Shown in pieces: positions 26,100-35,020 of a stretch of DNA of 35,140 nucleotides. A program made the translations under genes and the position numbers. The first letter of the stretch is position 1. Each line of letters opens with the position of its first letter. A model generated the notes under the pieces. That model was not told the DNA's origin. It ran no database searches and worked only from the letters and a program-made list of their open reading frames with translations. The DNA lies in the NCBI GenBank assembly GCA_052031065.1, contig JBPEXY010000136.1:1-35140 (forward strand), in the 5' to 3' direction. This DNA comes from JBPEXY01 sp052031065. GTDB taxonomy: Bacteria > Pseudomonadota > Gammaproteobacteria > Immundisolibacterales > Immundisolibacteraceae.

Positions 26100-27164
26100 A
26101 TGAGAGAGATCCAGCGCCACATCAATCTTGATGCTTTGGCGGCAAATTTTCTGATATTGCGGAAACTGGTCGCTCAATCCGAAGTGGCAGCGGTAGTCAA
26201 GGCTGACTGCTACGGGCTGGGTGTTAACAAAATCGCTCCAGCACTAAGCAACGCTGGTTGTGAGACCTTTTATATTGCCACTCTCGAAGAAGGGTTACAG
26301 CTGCGTCAGCTGCTCCCCTGCGCATCGATTTTTGTGCTCAACGGTATCGCAACCTATCCCACCGAACGCTTTATCGAGGCACGGTTAACGCCGGTGCTCA
26401 ACAGTAGCACGGACATTCGGCGCTGGTCTCGCCAATCAGGCCATCACCCCTGCGCGATTCATGTTGATACCGGGATGAACCGACTCGGGCTCAGCCCACA
26501 GGAGCTGGTTAGACTGCAAGGCGATGGCGAAACCATCGATCAGCTCAATGTTGTTCTGCTGATCAGCCATCTCGCCTGTGCGGACGAAGCAGATCATCCG
26601 TTAAATGTCCTGCAACTGTCTCGTTTCACAAAAGTCAATGATCTGTTTCCCGCTGCCCCCTCCTCACTCGCCAACTCATCGGGGCTGTTTCTCGGTCCGC
26701 AGTACCACTTTCAGCAGTGCCGTGCCGGTGCAGCACTATTTGGTGTCAACCCAACACCGGGACTAAGCAACCCGATGCAGCCGGTGCTGGAAGTCACCGC
26801 CCCCGTAGTGCAGATTCGAAGTAATAGCAGTGGCTCGGTGGGCTACGGCGCAACTGCGCAGTTAAAAACGCCCAAGCGTCTGGCGGTGATCGCCGCCGGG
26901 TATGCCGATGGCTATCCACGCCACGCCAGCAATCGGGGACAGGTAGTTATCAACGGGCAAATGGCACCGCTGATTGGCCGGGTATCGATGGACCTGATTA
27001 CCGTGGATATCAGCCATCTCCAGTCAAACTCGATCCAGATCGGGGACCAGGCGCTACTGGTTGGCGAAGATTACGGTATTAATGAGCTTGCCAATGCCGC
27101 CGACACCATTGGCTACGAAATCCTGACCAATCTGGGCCGCCACGCGAAAACAACTTACCGTTAG
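26100..27164 (+). CDS. alr: Alanine racemase
   Basis: PLP-dependent interconversion of L- and D-alanine for peptidoglycan synthesis. The PLP lysine is K34 in VVKADCYGLG and the opposing catalytic tyrosine is Y249 in VGYGATAQLK; both regions follow the family, although the lysine motif differs from the common KANAYGHG version. Other blocks are HVDTGMNRLG and GRVSMDLITVD. The 354 residues match the usual length. There is no clear ribosome site before ATG 26100. A TATACT hexamer at 26057-26062 may be the -10 box, with a poor -35. The SDR gene follows after 35 bp and may be co-transcribed. No dadA is nearby, so this is more likely the biosynthetic than the catabolic enzyme. Confidence 0.93.
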   Translation: MREIQRHINLDALAANFLILRKLVAQSEVAAVVKADCYGLGVNKIAPALSNAGCETFYIATLEEGLQLRQLLPCASIFVLNGIATYPTERFIEARLTPVLNSSTDIRRWSRQSGHHPCAIHVDTGMNRLGLSPQELVRLQGDGETIDQLNVVLLISHLACADEADHPLNVLQLSRFTKVNDLFPAAPSSLANSSGLFLGPQYHFQQCRAGAALFGVNPTPGLSNPMQPVLEVTAPVVQIRSNSSGSVGYGATAQLKTPKRLAVIAAGYADGYPRHASNRGQVVINGQMAPLIGRVSMDLITVDISHLQSNSIQIGDQALLVGEDYGINELANAADTIGYEILTNLGRHAKTTYR

Positions 27165-27199
27165 TTGCAGAATTTAACGAATCATTCCCAGGAGCCGCC

Positions 27200-27889
27200 A
27201 TGCCAGCCGTATTAATCACCGGAGCCAATAGAGGCATCGGACTCGAGTTCACCCGCCAATACCTGCAACAGGGGTGGCGCGTCTTTGCCTGCTGTCGCGA
27301 TTCGGCAACAGCAACAGAACTGGCCAAAATCGCCAGCGACGAAGCACTTGAAGTGGTGCAGATGGATGTTACCGACCTGGATTCGATAGACCGGGTAGCG
27401 GCTGAGCTGAAGGATATCGCGCTGGATATGCTCATCAACAATGCCGGCGTTTTCGCCGATCAGGGAGCTCCCTTTGGCCAGTTTGACTACGACGACTGGA
27501 TCACCAGCTTCAAGGTCAACGCCATCGGTCCGACCAAACTGGTCGAAGCGCTCTACCCCAATCTGGTCAAGGGTCGTCTGCGCAAAGTAGTTTGCCTGAG
27601 CAGCCAGATGGCCAGCATCTCCGCAGCGGGTCGCGACGGTGCCTACAGCTACCGCGCCAGCAAGGCCGCGCTCAATGGCGCCATGGCGACCCTGGCAAGG
27701 GAGTTGGTTGACCCAATGATCCACTTTTACCTGTTCCACCCTGGCTGGGTGGCTACCGACATGGGTGGATCAGAAGCGCCGATAAAACCTGCCGAAAGCG
27801 TAGCGCAGATGCGCCAGCAGATCGAACAGAAGAACCCTCAGGGAGGCGCCCTGTTTCTCAATTACACCGGTACCGAACTGCACTGGTAA
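27200..27889 (+). CDS. Short-chain dehydrogenase/reductase (C-factor-like SDR)
   Basis: A 229-residue NAD(P)-dependent oxidoreductase. The Rossmann motif is TGANRGIG (residues 7-14), followed by NNAG and the active site with Ser in LSSQMAS and YRASK (Tyr and Lys). This version resembles the C-signal/sniffer type of SDR, shorter than the usual 250 residues and with unknown substrates. AGGAG precedes the ATG with ideal spacing. The gene follows alr by 35 bp and converges with the nitronate monooxygenase gene. Confidence 0.9.
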   Translation: MPAVLITGANRGIGLEFTRQYLQQGWRVFACCRDSATATELAKIASDEALEVVQMDVTDLDSIDRVAAELKDIALDMLINNAGVFADQGAPFGQFDYDDWITSFKVNAIGPTKLVEALYPNLVKGRLRKVVCLSSQMASISAAGRDGAYSYRASKAALNGAMATLARELVDPMIHFYLFHPGWVATDMGGSEAPIKPAESVAQMRQQIEQKNPQGGALFLNYTGTELHW

Positions 27890-27896
27890 AAACCTT

Positions 27897-27932
27897 TAGC
27901 TGCATAATTGGCTGCGGCTACAGGAAATTTTT
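27897..27932 (+). terminator. Weak candidate terminator after the SDR gene
   Basis: TAGCTGC (27897-27903) pairs with GCGGCTA (27914-27920) with one G-T pair and a ten-base loop; a run of five T follows after seven further bases. The displaced T tract makes it a weak candidate. Confidence 0.25.
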
Positions 27933-27960
27933 ACTGGCGCTATTTCACGAGCAGGTTACT

Positions 27961-28926
27961 TCACGGGCGGGGTAACCGACCGAGAATATCGCTCGCTTCT
28001 GCGAGCATCTCTTCAATGATCTGCGCGGCCGGTTTCACTGCATCGACCATTCCACAGCCCTGACCGGTAGGCAGACATCCGCGGTCGGGGTCGTCAGAAG
28101 TGCCGAGCAGATCGAGGACATCAGCTTCGCGGGAAACCTCCATCTGGTCTGGGAACGGCAGGATATCCCGCTCGCGTCCGACCCAGGAATCGGTGTACTG
28201 ATTACGCAACGTGCGTATCTGTTTACCGGTGTAACAACGGGTCAATGTCGTGTCGTTGGAACCCGATTCGATTATTTTGCGCTTCCATGACTCGGCCGCG
28301 TGGGCCTCTTCGCTGGCAATAAAGCGTGTACCCACAACAACCGCCTGTGCGCCCAGCGCCAGTGCCGCAGCCATGCCAGCCCCATTGGAGATACCGCCGG
28401 CTGCAAGTACCGGCATCTCCCCAGCCGCTACAACCACCTGCGGCACCAACGTCATGGTGCCGATATTGCCAGTATGACCACCAGCATCAGTCCCCTGGGC
28501 GACAACAAAATCGATACCCGCCTCGCGCGCTTTCTCTGCATGACGCGGGGCCCCTACCATGGCACCGACCAGCATCCCGGCATCGCGGGCGCGGGGCATG
28601 ATCCAGCCCGGTATACCCAGGGCACTTAAAAATATTGGCGCTCCCTCCTCAAACATCACATCAATCTGGGCATCAAACATCCCTGGAATTGGCACCAGCA
28701 GGTCAAGAGCCCAGGGGTTGTCGGTGAGCGATTTGATCTGCCGGATACCCTCTCGAATCTCCTCCGGTTCCAACCCGGCGGCACCATAAACCCCCAACCC
28801 GCCGGCGTTTGAGACCGCGGCCACCAATTCAGGCCACGACACCCCGCCCATACCGGCAAGAACAATCGGAACATCGATACCCACCTGTTCACAAAAAGGG
28901 GTACGTATATAGTCATATGCAGCCAT
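27961..28926 (-). CDS. Nitronate monooxygenase family (NPD/2-nitropropane dioxygenase-like) flavoprotein
   Basis: A 321-residue FMN-dependent TIM-barrel enzyme. Typical blocks are PIVLAGMGGVSWPELVAAVS near the start, the FMN/active-site motif VAQGTDAGGHTG, and PVLAAGGISNGAGMAAALALGA with VVVGTRFIAS. Members oxidise alkyl nitronates or act as trans-acting enoyl reductases; the sequence does not decide. Strong GAGGAGGAGA precedes ATG 28926. It is alone on its strand, between the convergent SDR and a divergent hydrolase. Confidence 0.9.
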   Translation of the reverse strand: MAAYDYIRTPFCEQVGIDVPIVLAGMGGVSWPELVAAVSNAGGLGVYGAAGLEPEEIREGIRQIKSLTDNPWALDLLVPIPGMFDAQIDVMFEEGAPIFLSALGIPGWIMPRARDAGMLVGAMVGAPRHAEKAREAGIDFVVAQGTDAGGHTGNIGTMTLVPQVVVAAGEMPVLAAGGISNGAGMAAALALGAQAVVVGTRFIASEEAHAAESWKRKIIESGSNDTTLTRCYTGKQIRTLRNQYTDSWVGRERDILPFPDQMEVSREADVLDLLGTSDDPDRGCLPTGQGCGMVDAVKPAAQIIEEMLAEASDILGRLPRP

Positions 28927-29045
28927 TTGGCTCTCCTCCTCGTGCTTGATTTTTCTCCCAGATCAAACGCTATTCACTGGCCCGCCTGCTGTTCAGGCAG
29001 GCTGAAGTGTCGCCCTGATACTGAGTTTTTTTACGACAGTGACCC

Positions 29046-29084
29046 GTTTTGTCTGGCGCTTGGTTTTGTCTGGCGCTTGGTTTT
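29046..29084. repeat. 17-bp tandem repeat (2.3 copies)
   Basis: GTTTTGTCTGGCGCTTG occurs twice in direct succession (29046-29062 and 29063-29079), followed by the first five bases of a third copy. It sits in the 251-bp divergent gap, 94 bp upstream of the next hydrolase start. It may have arisen by slippage; a role as binding site is possible but unproven. Confidence 0.85.
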
Positions 29085-29177
29085 ATCTACTAACCGGGCG
29101 TTGACCGCGCTTTATAATCGTGCCAGGTCTTAAACCGGGCGGATCCTGCCGCTCCGCTAGTTTACAGGGAAAAACTG

Positions 29178-29894
29178 ATGCAACCGATGGTACTCGTTCA
29201 TGGGGCCTGGCACGGAGGCTGGTGCTGGGAACAGCTCACTCCACTGCTGGAAAAAGCGGGATTTAAAGTCTATGCACCTGATCTTCCCGGCCATGGGCAA
29301 GGCAATATGGCCGCTAACCGGGTATCACTGAAAAGATACGTCGATTCCCTGACGAAACTGCTCAGGGAGATCGACGAGCCGGTGACCCTGGTTGGTCACA
29401 GTATGGGTGGCTTTGTAATTTCCCAGCTCGCCGAACAGATTCCCGAACAGATCAGCCAACTCATTTATCTGGCCGCCTTCTTACCACAGAGCGGTGAAAT
29501 GCTGGCTGAAATCAACCGCGAGGATAGTTCGCTACTGAACGACTTCAAAACCGTCGACCGCGAACGGATGGTGCTGCAAATCGAGCCACAGGCTGCTCAT
29601 CAGGTGTTCTACCACGACTGCGATAGCGCACTGGCAGCGCGCGCCGTGGCACGGCTGGTGGATCAACCACTGGCGCCTTTGAACACTCCAATCGAACTGA
29701 CCGATCACCGTTTCGGCACGGTTCGGCGCTCAGCCATCCTCTGCCTCAATGACCGGGCTATCACCCCCGGCCTGCAGCGGAAGTTGTTCGAGCGCGGTCA
29801 GTGTGAACAGTTGCTAGAGCTGCAATCGGGCCACTCACCGTTCTACGCGATCCCCGAAAAGCTGGCTGCTGCGATACTGGAATTAGCTGACTGA
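29178..29894 (+). CDS. Alpha/beta fold hydrolase (MES/hydroxynitrile-lyase-like esterase type)
   Basis: A 238-residue serine hydrolase without a signal peptide. HGAWHGGWCWEQLTPLLEKA at residues 9-28 is the oxyanion region typical of the methyl-esterase/salicylate-esterase-like branch. Ser is in VGHSMGG, the acid is likely Asp in CLNDRAITP and the base His in SGHSPFYAIPEKLA. The substrate is not inferable. AGGGA lies eight bases before the ATG. It stands alone between a divergent nitronate monooxygenase gene and convergent pgi. Confidence 0.88.
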   Translation: MQPMVLVHGAWHGGWCWEQLTPLLEKAGFKVYAPDLPGHGQGNMAANRVSLKRYVDSLTKLLREIDEPVTLVGHSMGGFVISQLAEQIPEQISQLIYLAAFLPQSGEMLAEINREDSSLLNDFKTVDRERMVLQIEPQAAHQVFYHDCDSALAARAVARLVDQPLAPLNTPIELTDHRFGTVRRSAILCLNDRAITPGLQRKLFERGQCEQLLELQSGHSPFYAIPEKLAAAILELAD

Positions 29895-29922
29895 TTACCC
29901 CGGATAGGGTTAGCTGGGAACC

Positions 29923-31587
29923 TTAACCATGCGCTTGACGGTACCGGGCTATCAACCCGCCAGTAGAGCTGTCGAGTGCGTTCGAGTCGCTACGGGTATT
30001 CCCGTCTGCTTCAGCCATCACCGACACAATCCGTTTGGCCAGCTTTTTGCCCAGTTCAACGCCCCACTGGTCAAAGGAGTTGATACCCCAGATCACCCCC
30101 TGCACAAACACTTTATGCTCATAAAGGGCAATCAGCGCACCGAGTGATCTGGCAGTAAGCTGATCCATCAGCAGCATGTTGCTGGGTCGATTGCCAGATT
30201 GAACCTGGTGCGGGGACAGCCTTTCGATGTCAGCCTGTGCCATACCGCTGACCGTTAGCGATTCAACCACCTCCTCCTGTGTGCGGCCGTTCATCAGCGC
30301 CTCTGCCTGCGCAAAACAGTTGGCCACCAAAGTCGGGTGATGATCTGCAAAGGGCGAACTCTCCGCCGGCTGCAGCGCAACAATAAAATCACTGGCTACA
30401 GGTTCTGTACCCTGGTGCAGCAGCTGCATATAAGCGTGTTGTGAATTGGTACCGGCCGATCCCCACACCAACGGCCCGGTAGCGACCCTTACCTGTTGGC
30501 CGTCCCTGTCTACCGACTTGCCGTTGCTCTCCATATCGCACTGCTGTAGATAGGCCGGAAAACTGGCCAGTCGCTCATCGTATGGCAACAGCAACTGGCT
30601 CGGAATATTGAGGAAATTACGGTTCCAGATGCCGATCATCGCCAGTAGCACCGGCATGTTTGCGCTAAATGGAGCAGTCTGAAAGTGTTCGTCCATCGCC
30701 TGCCCACCCGCCAGCAGTTGCCGGTAACCCTGCATGCCACAGGCCAGTGCAATGGATAGCCCCACCGACGACCAGAGCGAATAACGGCCCCCCACCCAAT
30801 CCCACATCGGAAAACAGTTTTCCGCCGCAATACCAAACGCACCGGCTGCATCAAGGTTGGTGGATACGGCCACAAAATGGTTGGCCACTGCCGCCTCGTC
30901 GCCCAGCTGCCCCACCAACCAGCGCCGCGCACTACGCGCGTTCATCAGCGTTTCAGCAGTAGTAAAGGTTTTCGAGGTGACAATAAACAGTGTGCTCGCG
31001 GCCTGCAGGCCGGCGACTGTTCGACGCAGGTGTTCGCCATCAACATTAGAGACAAAATGGACCCTGGGGTGGCCCGCAGAACCTGAACCAGCCAGCGCTT
31101 CGACGACCATCTTTGGTCCCAGATCAGAACCGCCGATACCAATATTGACCACATCGGTAATGGTCTCACCGGTATAGCCGCGCCACTCGCCAGACTCAAT
31201 TCGACCGCAGAATTGCTCCATCTGCCGGTGCAGCTGCTGAATACCCGGCATCACGTTGTCACCATCGACAAGAATTGAGGACTTGCCACTACGCAGCGCC
31301 GTATGCAGCACCGCCCGGCCTTCGGTAGCGTTAATCGGCTCGCCGGCAAACATCGCCTGGCGTGCGCCGGCCAGGTCGCGCTGGCTTGCCAGCTCTACCA
31401 GTGCGGCAATCACCTCGTTGGTAAACCGGTTTTTCGAATAATCCAGAAACAGTCCCGCTGCCTCAACCGAATAGCGCTGAAACCGGTCCGGCTGCTCTGC
31501 GAACAACGATTTGATCGAGCGACCCTGCAACTGGTCTGCTAACTGACCCAGAGTTTTCCAGGCGAGAAGGTTCTCAACAGGTTCCAT
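29923..31587 (-). CDS. pgi: Glucose-6-phosphate isomerase
   Basis: Interconverts glucose 6-phosphate and fructose 6-phosphate in the cytoplasm. The 554-residue protein has the sugar-phosphate-binding block NIGIGGSDLGPKMVVEAL, the signature region LVWGSAGTNSQHAYMQLLHQ with the ring-opening His, and GINSFDQWGVELGKKLA carrying the C-terminal active-site Lys region. Length agrees with the bacterial PGI family. I choose ATG 31587, preceded by AGGAAG, over the open frame up to 31656. A GC-rich hairpin (31635-31652, ACGGCC/GGCCGT) lies just upstream. It is alone on its strand and divergent from the btuB unit. Confidence 0.96.
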   Translation of the reverse strand: MEPVENLLAWKTLGQLADQLQGRSIKSLFAEQPDRFQRYSVEAAGLFLDYSKNRFTNEVIAALVELASQRDLAGARQAMFAGEPINATEGRAVLHTALRSGKSSILVDGDNVMPGIQQLHRQMEQFCGRIESGEWRGYTGETITDVVNIGIGGSDLGPKMVVEALAGSGSAGHPRVHFVSNVDGEHLRRTVAGLQAASTLFIVTSKTFTTAETLMNARSARRWLVGQLGDEAAVANHFVAVSTNLDAAGAFGIAAENCFPMWDWVGGRYSLWSSVGLSIALACGMQGYRQLLAGGQAMDEHFQTAPFSANMPVLLAMIGIWNRNFLNIPSQLLLPYDERLASFPAYLQQCDMESNGKSVDRDGQQVRVATGPLVWGSAGTNSQHAYMQLLHQGTEPVASDFIVALQPAESSPFADHHPTLVANCFAQAEALMNGRTQEEVVESLTVSGMAQADIERLSPHQVQSGNRPSNMLLMDQLTARSLGALIALYEHKVFVQGVIWGINSFDQWGVELGKKLAKRIVSVMAEADGNTRSDSNALDSSTGGLIARYRQAHG

Positions 31588-31843
31588 CTGTAGCTTCCTG
31601 TAGCTGATCATTAAGACTGGGGAATACTCTGAACACGGCCGCCGCTGGCCGTTCAAAAAGTCCGACTCTGAACAAAGTTCCGCGCAAGCAGAAATTCACA
31701 TCAGCACAATTCTATCGCTATAGCCTGAGTCGCCGACACCGACTCTACGAAACAGTGGTCATCACTACGCTTAACCGCCCATCACCAGAAATTAACTTTA
31801 ATCATTAAAACAGAAACTTACGCTCCCTTTAACCACTTTCCGA

Positions 31844-31872
31844 TTGACACCACACATGCAACCTCTTAGTCT
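31844..31872 (+). promoter_or_regulatory. Predicted sigma-70 promoter of btuB
   Basis: A perfect -35 TTGACA (31844-31849), a 17-base spacer, and a weaker -10 TAGTCT (31867-31872). A start about 31879 would place the riboswitch at the very 5' end of the transcript, as expected. Confidence 0.6.
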
Positions 31873-31884
31873 GCGCCGCGCGTT

Positions 31885-32120
31885 TCAGGTGTCCCAATGC
31901 CAGCCGGCGGAGGGATGAAACGGGAAGCCGGTGCGTCAGCCATACCATGGCTGATCAGTCCGGCGCTGCCCCCGCAACGGTAAGCGAGTTGCGGTAGATC
32001 AACAGGCCACTGCGTTACCTGCCCATACCGATTAGGTATCAACAGGCTGGAAATTACGTGGGAAGGCGATCTACCCAGGTGAAATTGACCCCTCGCAAGC
32101 CCGGAGACCGGCCTGAAACA
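31885..32120 (+). ncRNA. Cobalamin (B12) riboswitch
   Basis: The leader upstream of btuB holds the class-defining blocks in order: GGGATGAAACGGGAA then GCCGGTG, the B12-box core GCTGCCCCCGCAACGGTAA (about 31964-31982), a variable arm, GGGAAGGCGATC and the closing GCCCGGAGACCGGCCTG ending at 32115. The initial AGGTGTCCC at about 31887 pairs with the final part. Adenosylcobalamin or a related corrinoid should repress btuB expression. The peripheral stems are of usual size. Confidence 0.95.
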
Positions 32121-32141
32121 GTTTAGTTGGCATTGCGGAGG

Positions 32142-32161
32142 GCGGTGCGGCGACTCACCGC
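32142..32161 (+). promoter_or_regulatory. Hairpin after the riboswitch (candidate expression platform)
   Basis: GCGGTG (32142-32147) pairs with CACCGC (32156-32161), an eight-base loop between. No T tract follows, so control by translation or by an alternative fold is more likely than intrinsic termination. The btuB start is about 105 bp further on. Confidence 0.4.
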
Positions 32162-32265
32162 AACCCGTGCGTCTTGCCACTGTTTTGCGGTTTCAGTCTC
32201 CGCTGTTCTCCTCCTCGCTGCCATTTGTTAACTCAATCAGCGCGGGTGCGCGCCTGAGGACCATC

Positions 32266-34095
32266 ATGAAACCATTCGTTATCAAAGGCTTAATTGGCCT
32301 GTCTCTGCTTGTCTCTACAACCGTTTCCGTGGCAGAAACCCCCACCTCTCTCTCCCCGGTGGTGGTCACCGCAACCCGAACCGCTCAATCAGTGGATGAA
32401 ACACTCGCCTCGGTCACGGTCATCACCCGTGAGGAGATCGAGCGCAAACAGGCGACCTCAGTACCTGACCTTCTACGCGGCATCGCCGGGGTCAGCTTTG
32501 CCATCAACGGCGGCCCGGGTCAGAACAGTTCGCTGTTTCTGCGTGGTGCAGAATCTGATCAGGTTACCGTATTGATCGATGGCGTAAAGATCGGTTCGGC
32601 AACGGTTGGACTTGCGCCTTTCCAGAACCTGCCGGTTGAAACCATCGAACGCATCGAAATCGTTCGTGGCCCACAATCGAGCCTGTACGGTTCAGAGGCA
32701 ATCGGTGGGGTCATCCAGATTTTCACCCGCCGCGGCGGTGGTGAGATCACACCTTTCTTTAGCGTGGGTGGCGGCGCTGATGACACCTGGACTGCGACTG
32801 CCGGAGTCTCTGGCGGCGGCGATAACGGCTGGTTTAACGTTACTGCGACAACCCTCGACACCGATGCTTTCAATGCCTGCGATGGCAGTTTCACTGCGGG
32901 CTGCTTCACCATCGAACCGGACGAGGATGGCTACGACAACACCTCCATACAGGCACGTGGCGGCTACCGTTTTAGTAATCAGTTGGAGGCCGAACTGTTT
33001 GCACTGCGCAGTCGCGGCGACCACGAATTCGATGGGGTTTTCTCCAACGAAAGCAGTTATATGAGCCGCCTTCTCGGCGGCAAAGTTATCTTTTCACCCT
33101 CAGAGTGGTGGCAACTCACCCTCAACGGCGGTCGCAGCTGGGATAACTCCGTCAACTTCAAGGATGGCATCCGCAGCAGCCACTTCAAAACCCGCCGTGA
33201 CTCGGTTTCGTTACAAAACGACCTGACCCTGACCGACAGTGGCTTGCTGACCGTCGGTGCCGATTACCAGAACGACGAGATCAACAGCAGCAACGCCTAC
33301 ACCGAAGATACCCGCGACAACACCGGGTTGTTCGCCCAGTACCAGCACCACGGTACCCGCTTTGACGGTCGCGTCGCGGTACGCCAGGACGACAACGAAC
33401 AGTTTGGCAACCAGACCACCGGTTCCGTCGCCGTCGGCATCACGTTAACCAGCGCTCTGCAGGTCACCGCCTCCCACGGCACTGCCTTTAAAGCACCCAC
33501 CTTTAACGAGCTGTACTTCCCGCTTTTTGGAAACCCCAACCTTGATCCGGAAGAATCCAGCAGCACCGAACTCGGGCTTTACGGCAAACATGAAGCTGCC
33601 AACTGGTCGCTGAACCTGTTTCGCACCCGTATCGAAGAGCTGATCTCCTTCGACGCAGTAACCTTCACCCCGGTCAATGTAGACGATGCTCGCATCCTCG
33701 GACTGGAAGCAGCCCTTTCAACCAACATCAAAGGCTGGGCAGTCGCGACCAACCTCACCTTCCTCGACCCGGAAAACCGCTCCCGCGGTGCCAATAATGG
33801 CAACGTCCTGCCACGCCGTGCGCGGCAGAGCCTGCGCATAGACCTGGATAAAACCGCCGGCAGGTTCTCTTATGGCTCTACCTTAATCGCCGCCAACAAA
33901 CGTTACGATGACCTCGCCAACAATCAAACTCTTGGGGGGTTCGTCACCGTAGATTTACGGGGGGAATACCAGCTCTCCGAGCAGTGGCGACTGCAGGCCC
34001 GGGTGGAAAACCTGCTTGATAAAGATTACGAAACCGCCGACCGGTTCAACCAGCCAGAGCGGGGTCTCTACCTGACGCTGCGCTACCAACCCTGA
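32266..34095 (+). CDS. btuB: TonB-dependent vitamin B12 receptor BtuB
   Basis: Outer-membrane receptor for cobalamin uptake. The 609 residues begin with a signal peptide (FVIKGLIGLSLLVSTTVSVA), then a TonB box-like LSPVVVTATRT, the plug domain (VPDLLRGIAGVSF, LFLRGAESDQVTVLIDG, IERIEIVRGPQSSLYGSEAI) and a 22-strand-type barrel ending ERGLYLTLRYQP. Length equals E. coli BtuB. The function call rests on the cobalamin riboswitch upstream together with these motifs. ATG 32266 has GAGGA six bases upstream; the open frame from 32167 is leader. No btuF, btuCD or cob genes follow; a strong terminator ends the unit. Confidence 0.93.
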   Translation: MKPFVIKGLIGLSLLVSTTVSVAETPTSLSPVVVTATRTAQSVDETLASVTVITREEIERKQATSVPDLLRGIAGVSFAINGGPGQNSSLFLRGAESDQVTVLIDGVKIGSATVGLAPFQNLPVETIERIEIVRGPQSSLYGSEAIGGVIQIFTRRGGGEITPFFSVGGGADDTWTATAGVSGGGDNGWFNVTATTLDTDAFNACDGSFTAGCFTIEPDEDGYDNTSIQARGGYRFSNQLEAELFALRSRGDHEFDGVFSNESSYMSRLLGGKVIFSPSEWWQLTLNGGRSWDNSVNFKDGIRSSHFKTRRDSVSLQNDLTLTDSGLLTVGADYQNDEINSSNAYTEDTRDNTGLFAQYQHHGTRFDGRVAVRQDDNEQFGNQTTGSVAVGITLTSALQVTASHGTAFKAPTFNELYFPLFGNPNLDPEESSSTELGLYGKHEAANWSLNLFRTRIEELISFDAVTFTPVNVDDARILGLEAALSTNIKGWAVATNLTFLDPENRSRGANNGNVLPRRARQSLRIDLDKTAGRFSYGSTLIAANKRYDDLANNQTLGGFVTVDLRGEYQLSEQWRLQARVENLLDKDYETADRFNQPERGLYLTLRYQP

Positions 34096-34119
34096 GCAAC
34101 ACTCAGCAAAAACCTTAAC

Positions 34120-34152
34120 AACCAGGGCGACATTCGCCCTGGTTCTATTTCT
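34120..34152 (+). terminator. Rho-independent terminator of btuB
   Basis: An 11-bp perfect stem (34120-34130 with 34134-34144, AACCAGGGCGA / TCGCCCTGGTT) closes a three-base loop and is followed by CTATTTCT. It is 25 bp after the btuB stop. Confidence 0.9.
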
Positions 34153-34410
34153 CTAATCGCCGACCACATCTGGCTGCCCACCGTCAGCCCTCTCCCCTGG
34201 ACCTACCTCACCTGTCTCACAAGGCTGTACTCTTCTACAAATACCGAAAGATCTGACCAGGACACTCAGCGGATCTATCCGATGACTCCACCATTCATAT
34301 CGTTTCTAGCTTGAACTCAATCCCATAAATCTTTAAAGGCCAGCGTTTCCCGGTCATTTGCACCCTCTATCAGTCTGCCTCACCGCTGCTTCAAAGCGTC
34401 CTTAAATACG
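34153..34410. other. Gene-free stretch between btuB terminator and integrase remnant
   Basis: About 258 bp with no recognisable gene, repeat or site on either strand. It may be eroded remains of the integrated element whose integrase fragment follows. Confidence 0.3.
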
Positions 34411-34983
34411 CGTTGGTGCGGATATTGAGGGCTTTTTGAAAAGTGAACCAGCTGGAATGGGAACTGGTTGATCGGATACCGGCTACAAACTTGCTAAGGG
34501 GGAGTGCAGCGGCAGGTACGATGGTTAACCCATGAAGAAACAGGGCGACTACTGGCTCAACTGCAATCGCCTACACGGGAAACACCCGGTGCGGGCTTTA
34601 ATCTACAACGACGTCCCTATGGCCAAAACCAATACCTGGTCATGGCGCCGGGCATTGGAGCGGGCGGGCATCAGACCGTTTGATGATAGCCTACCGCATG
34701 GCAGCCATCGAACGCAGTATGCGACGAACAGGGCTGATGAGTATAGATATCGGGATTTACTGACACGAGTTTCGCCACACGTGGTCTAGTGGCAGGCTCA
34801 GGCGGGAACGCCTTGATATGTTCTGCAGGAGCTTGGCGGGTGAGCAGGTCCGGAGGTGGTCCAGCCTTTGCTCATTTGAGTTCGGCGCATCTGGAGCAAT
34901 ATGCTCGGAAGATAGAACGACCAAAACATGCTCCCGGTACGAAAGTGGTGGCAATTTCACAATCGCAAAAACAGGTCGCTTAG
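34411..34983 (+). pseudogene. Tyrosine recombinase (phage-type integrase) pseudogene next to tRNA-Arg
   Basis: Pieces of one integrase lie in order but in different frames. Near 34411: LVRILRAF, stop, then LEWELVDRIP. At 34519-34561: RWLTHEETGRLLAQ, the usual start of the catalytic domain. Next, after a large internal deletion and frame change: KTNTWSWRRALERAGI (about 34625-34670). HEFRHTW at 34764-34784 is the HxxRH box. After a one-base loss, WQAQAGTP-stop-YVLQELGG-stop (Leu and Trp codons turned to TGA). Last, AHLSSAHLEQYARKIERP to TAG 34983. The nucleophile Tyr before AHL reads Phe (TTT, 34867-34869). No single frame can give an active enzyme. Its place 38 bp from the 3' end of tRNA-Arg marks an old integration site. 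Confidence 0.85.
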
Positions 34984-35020
34984 AAGTTCTTCCTGACCTA
35001 TTGATATTGCAATGTAATTA

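Noticed and set aside
32167..32265. N-terminal extension of btuB by 33 residues
   Set aside because: It lies in the riboswitch leader; ATG 32266 has a good ribosome site and is followed at once by a signal peptide.
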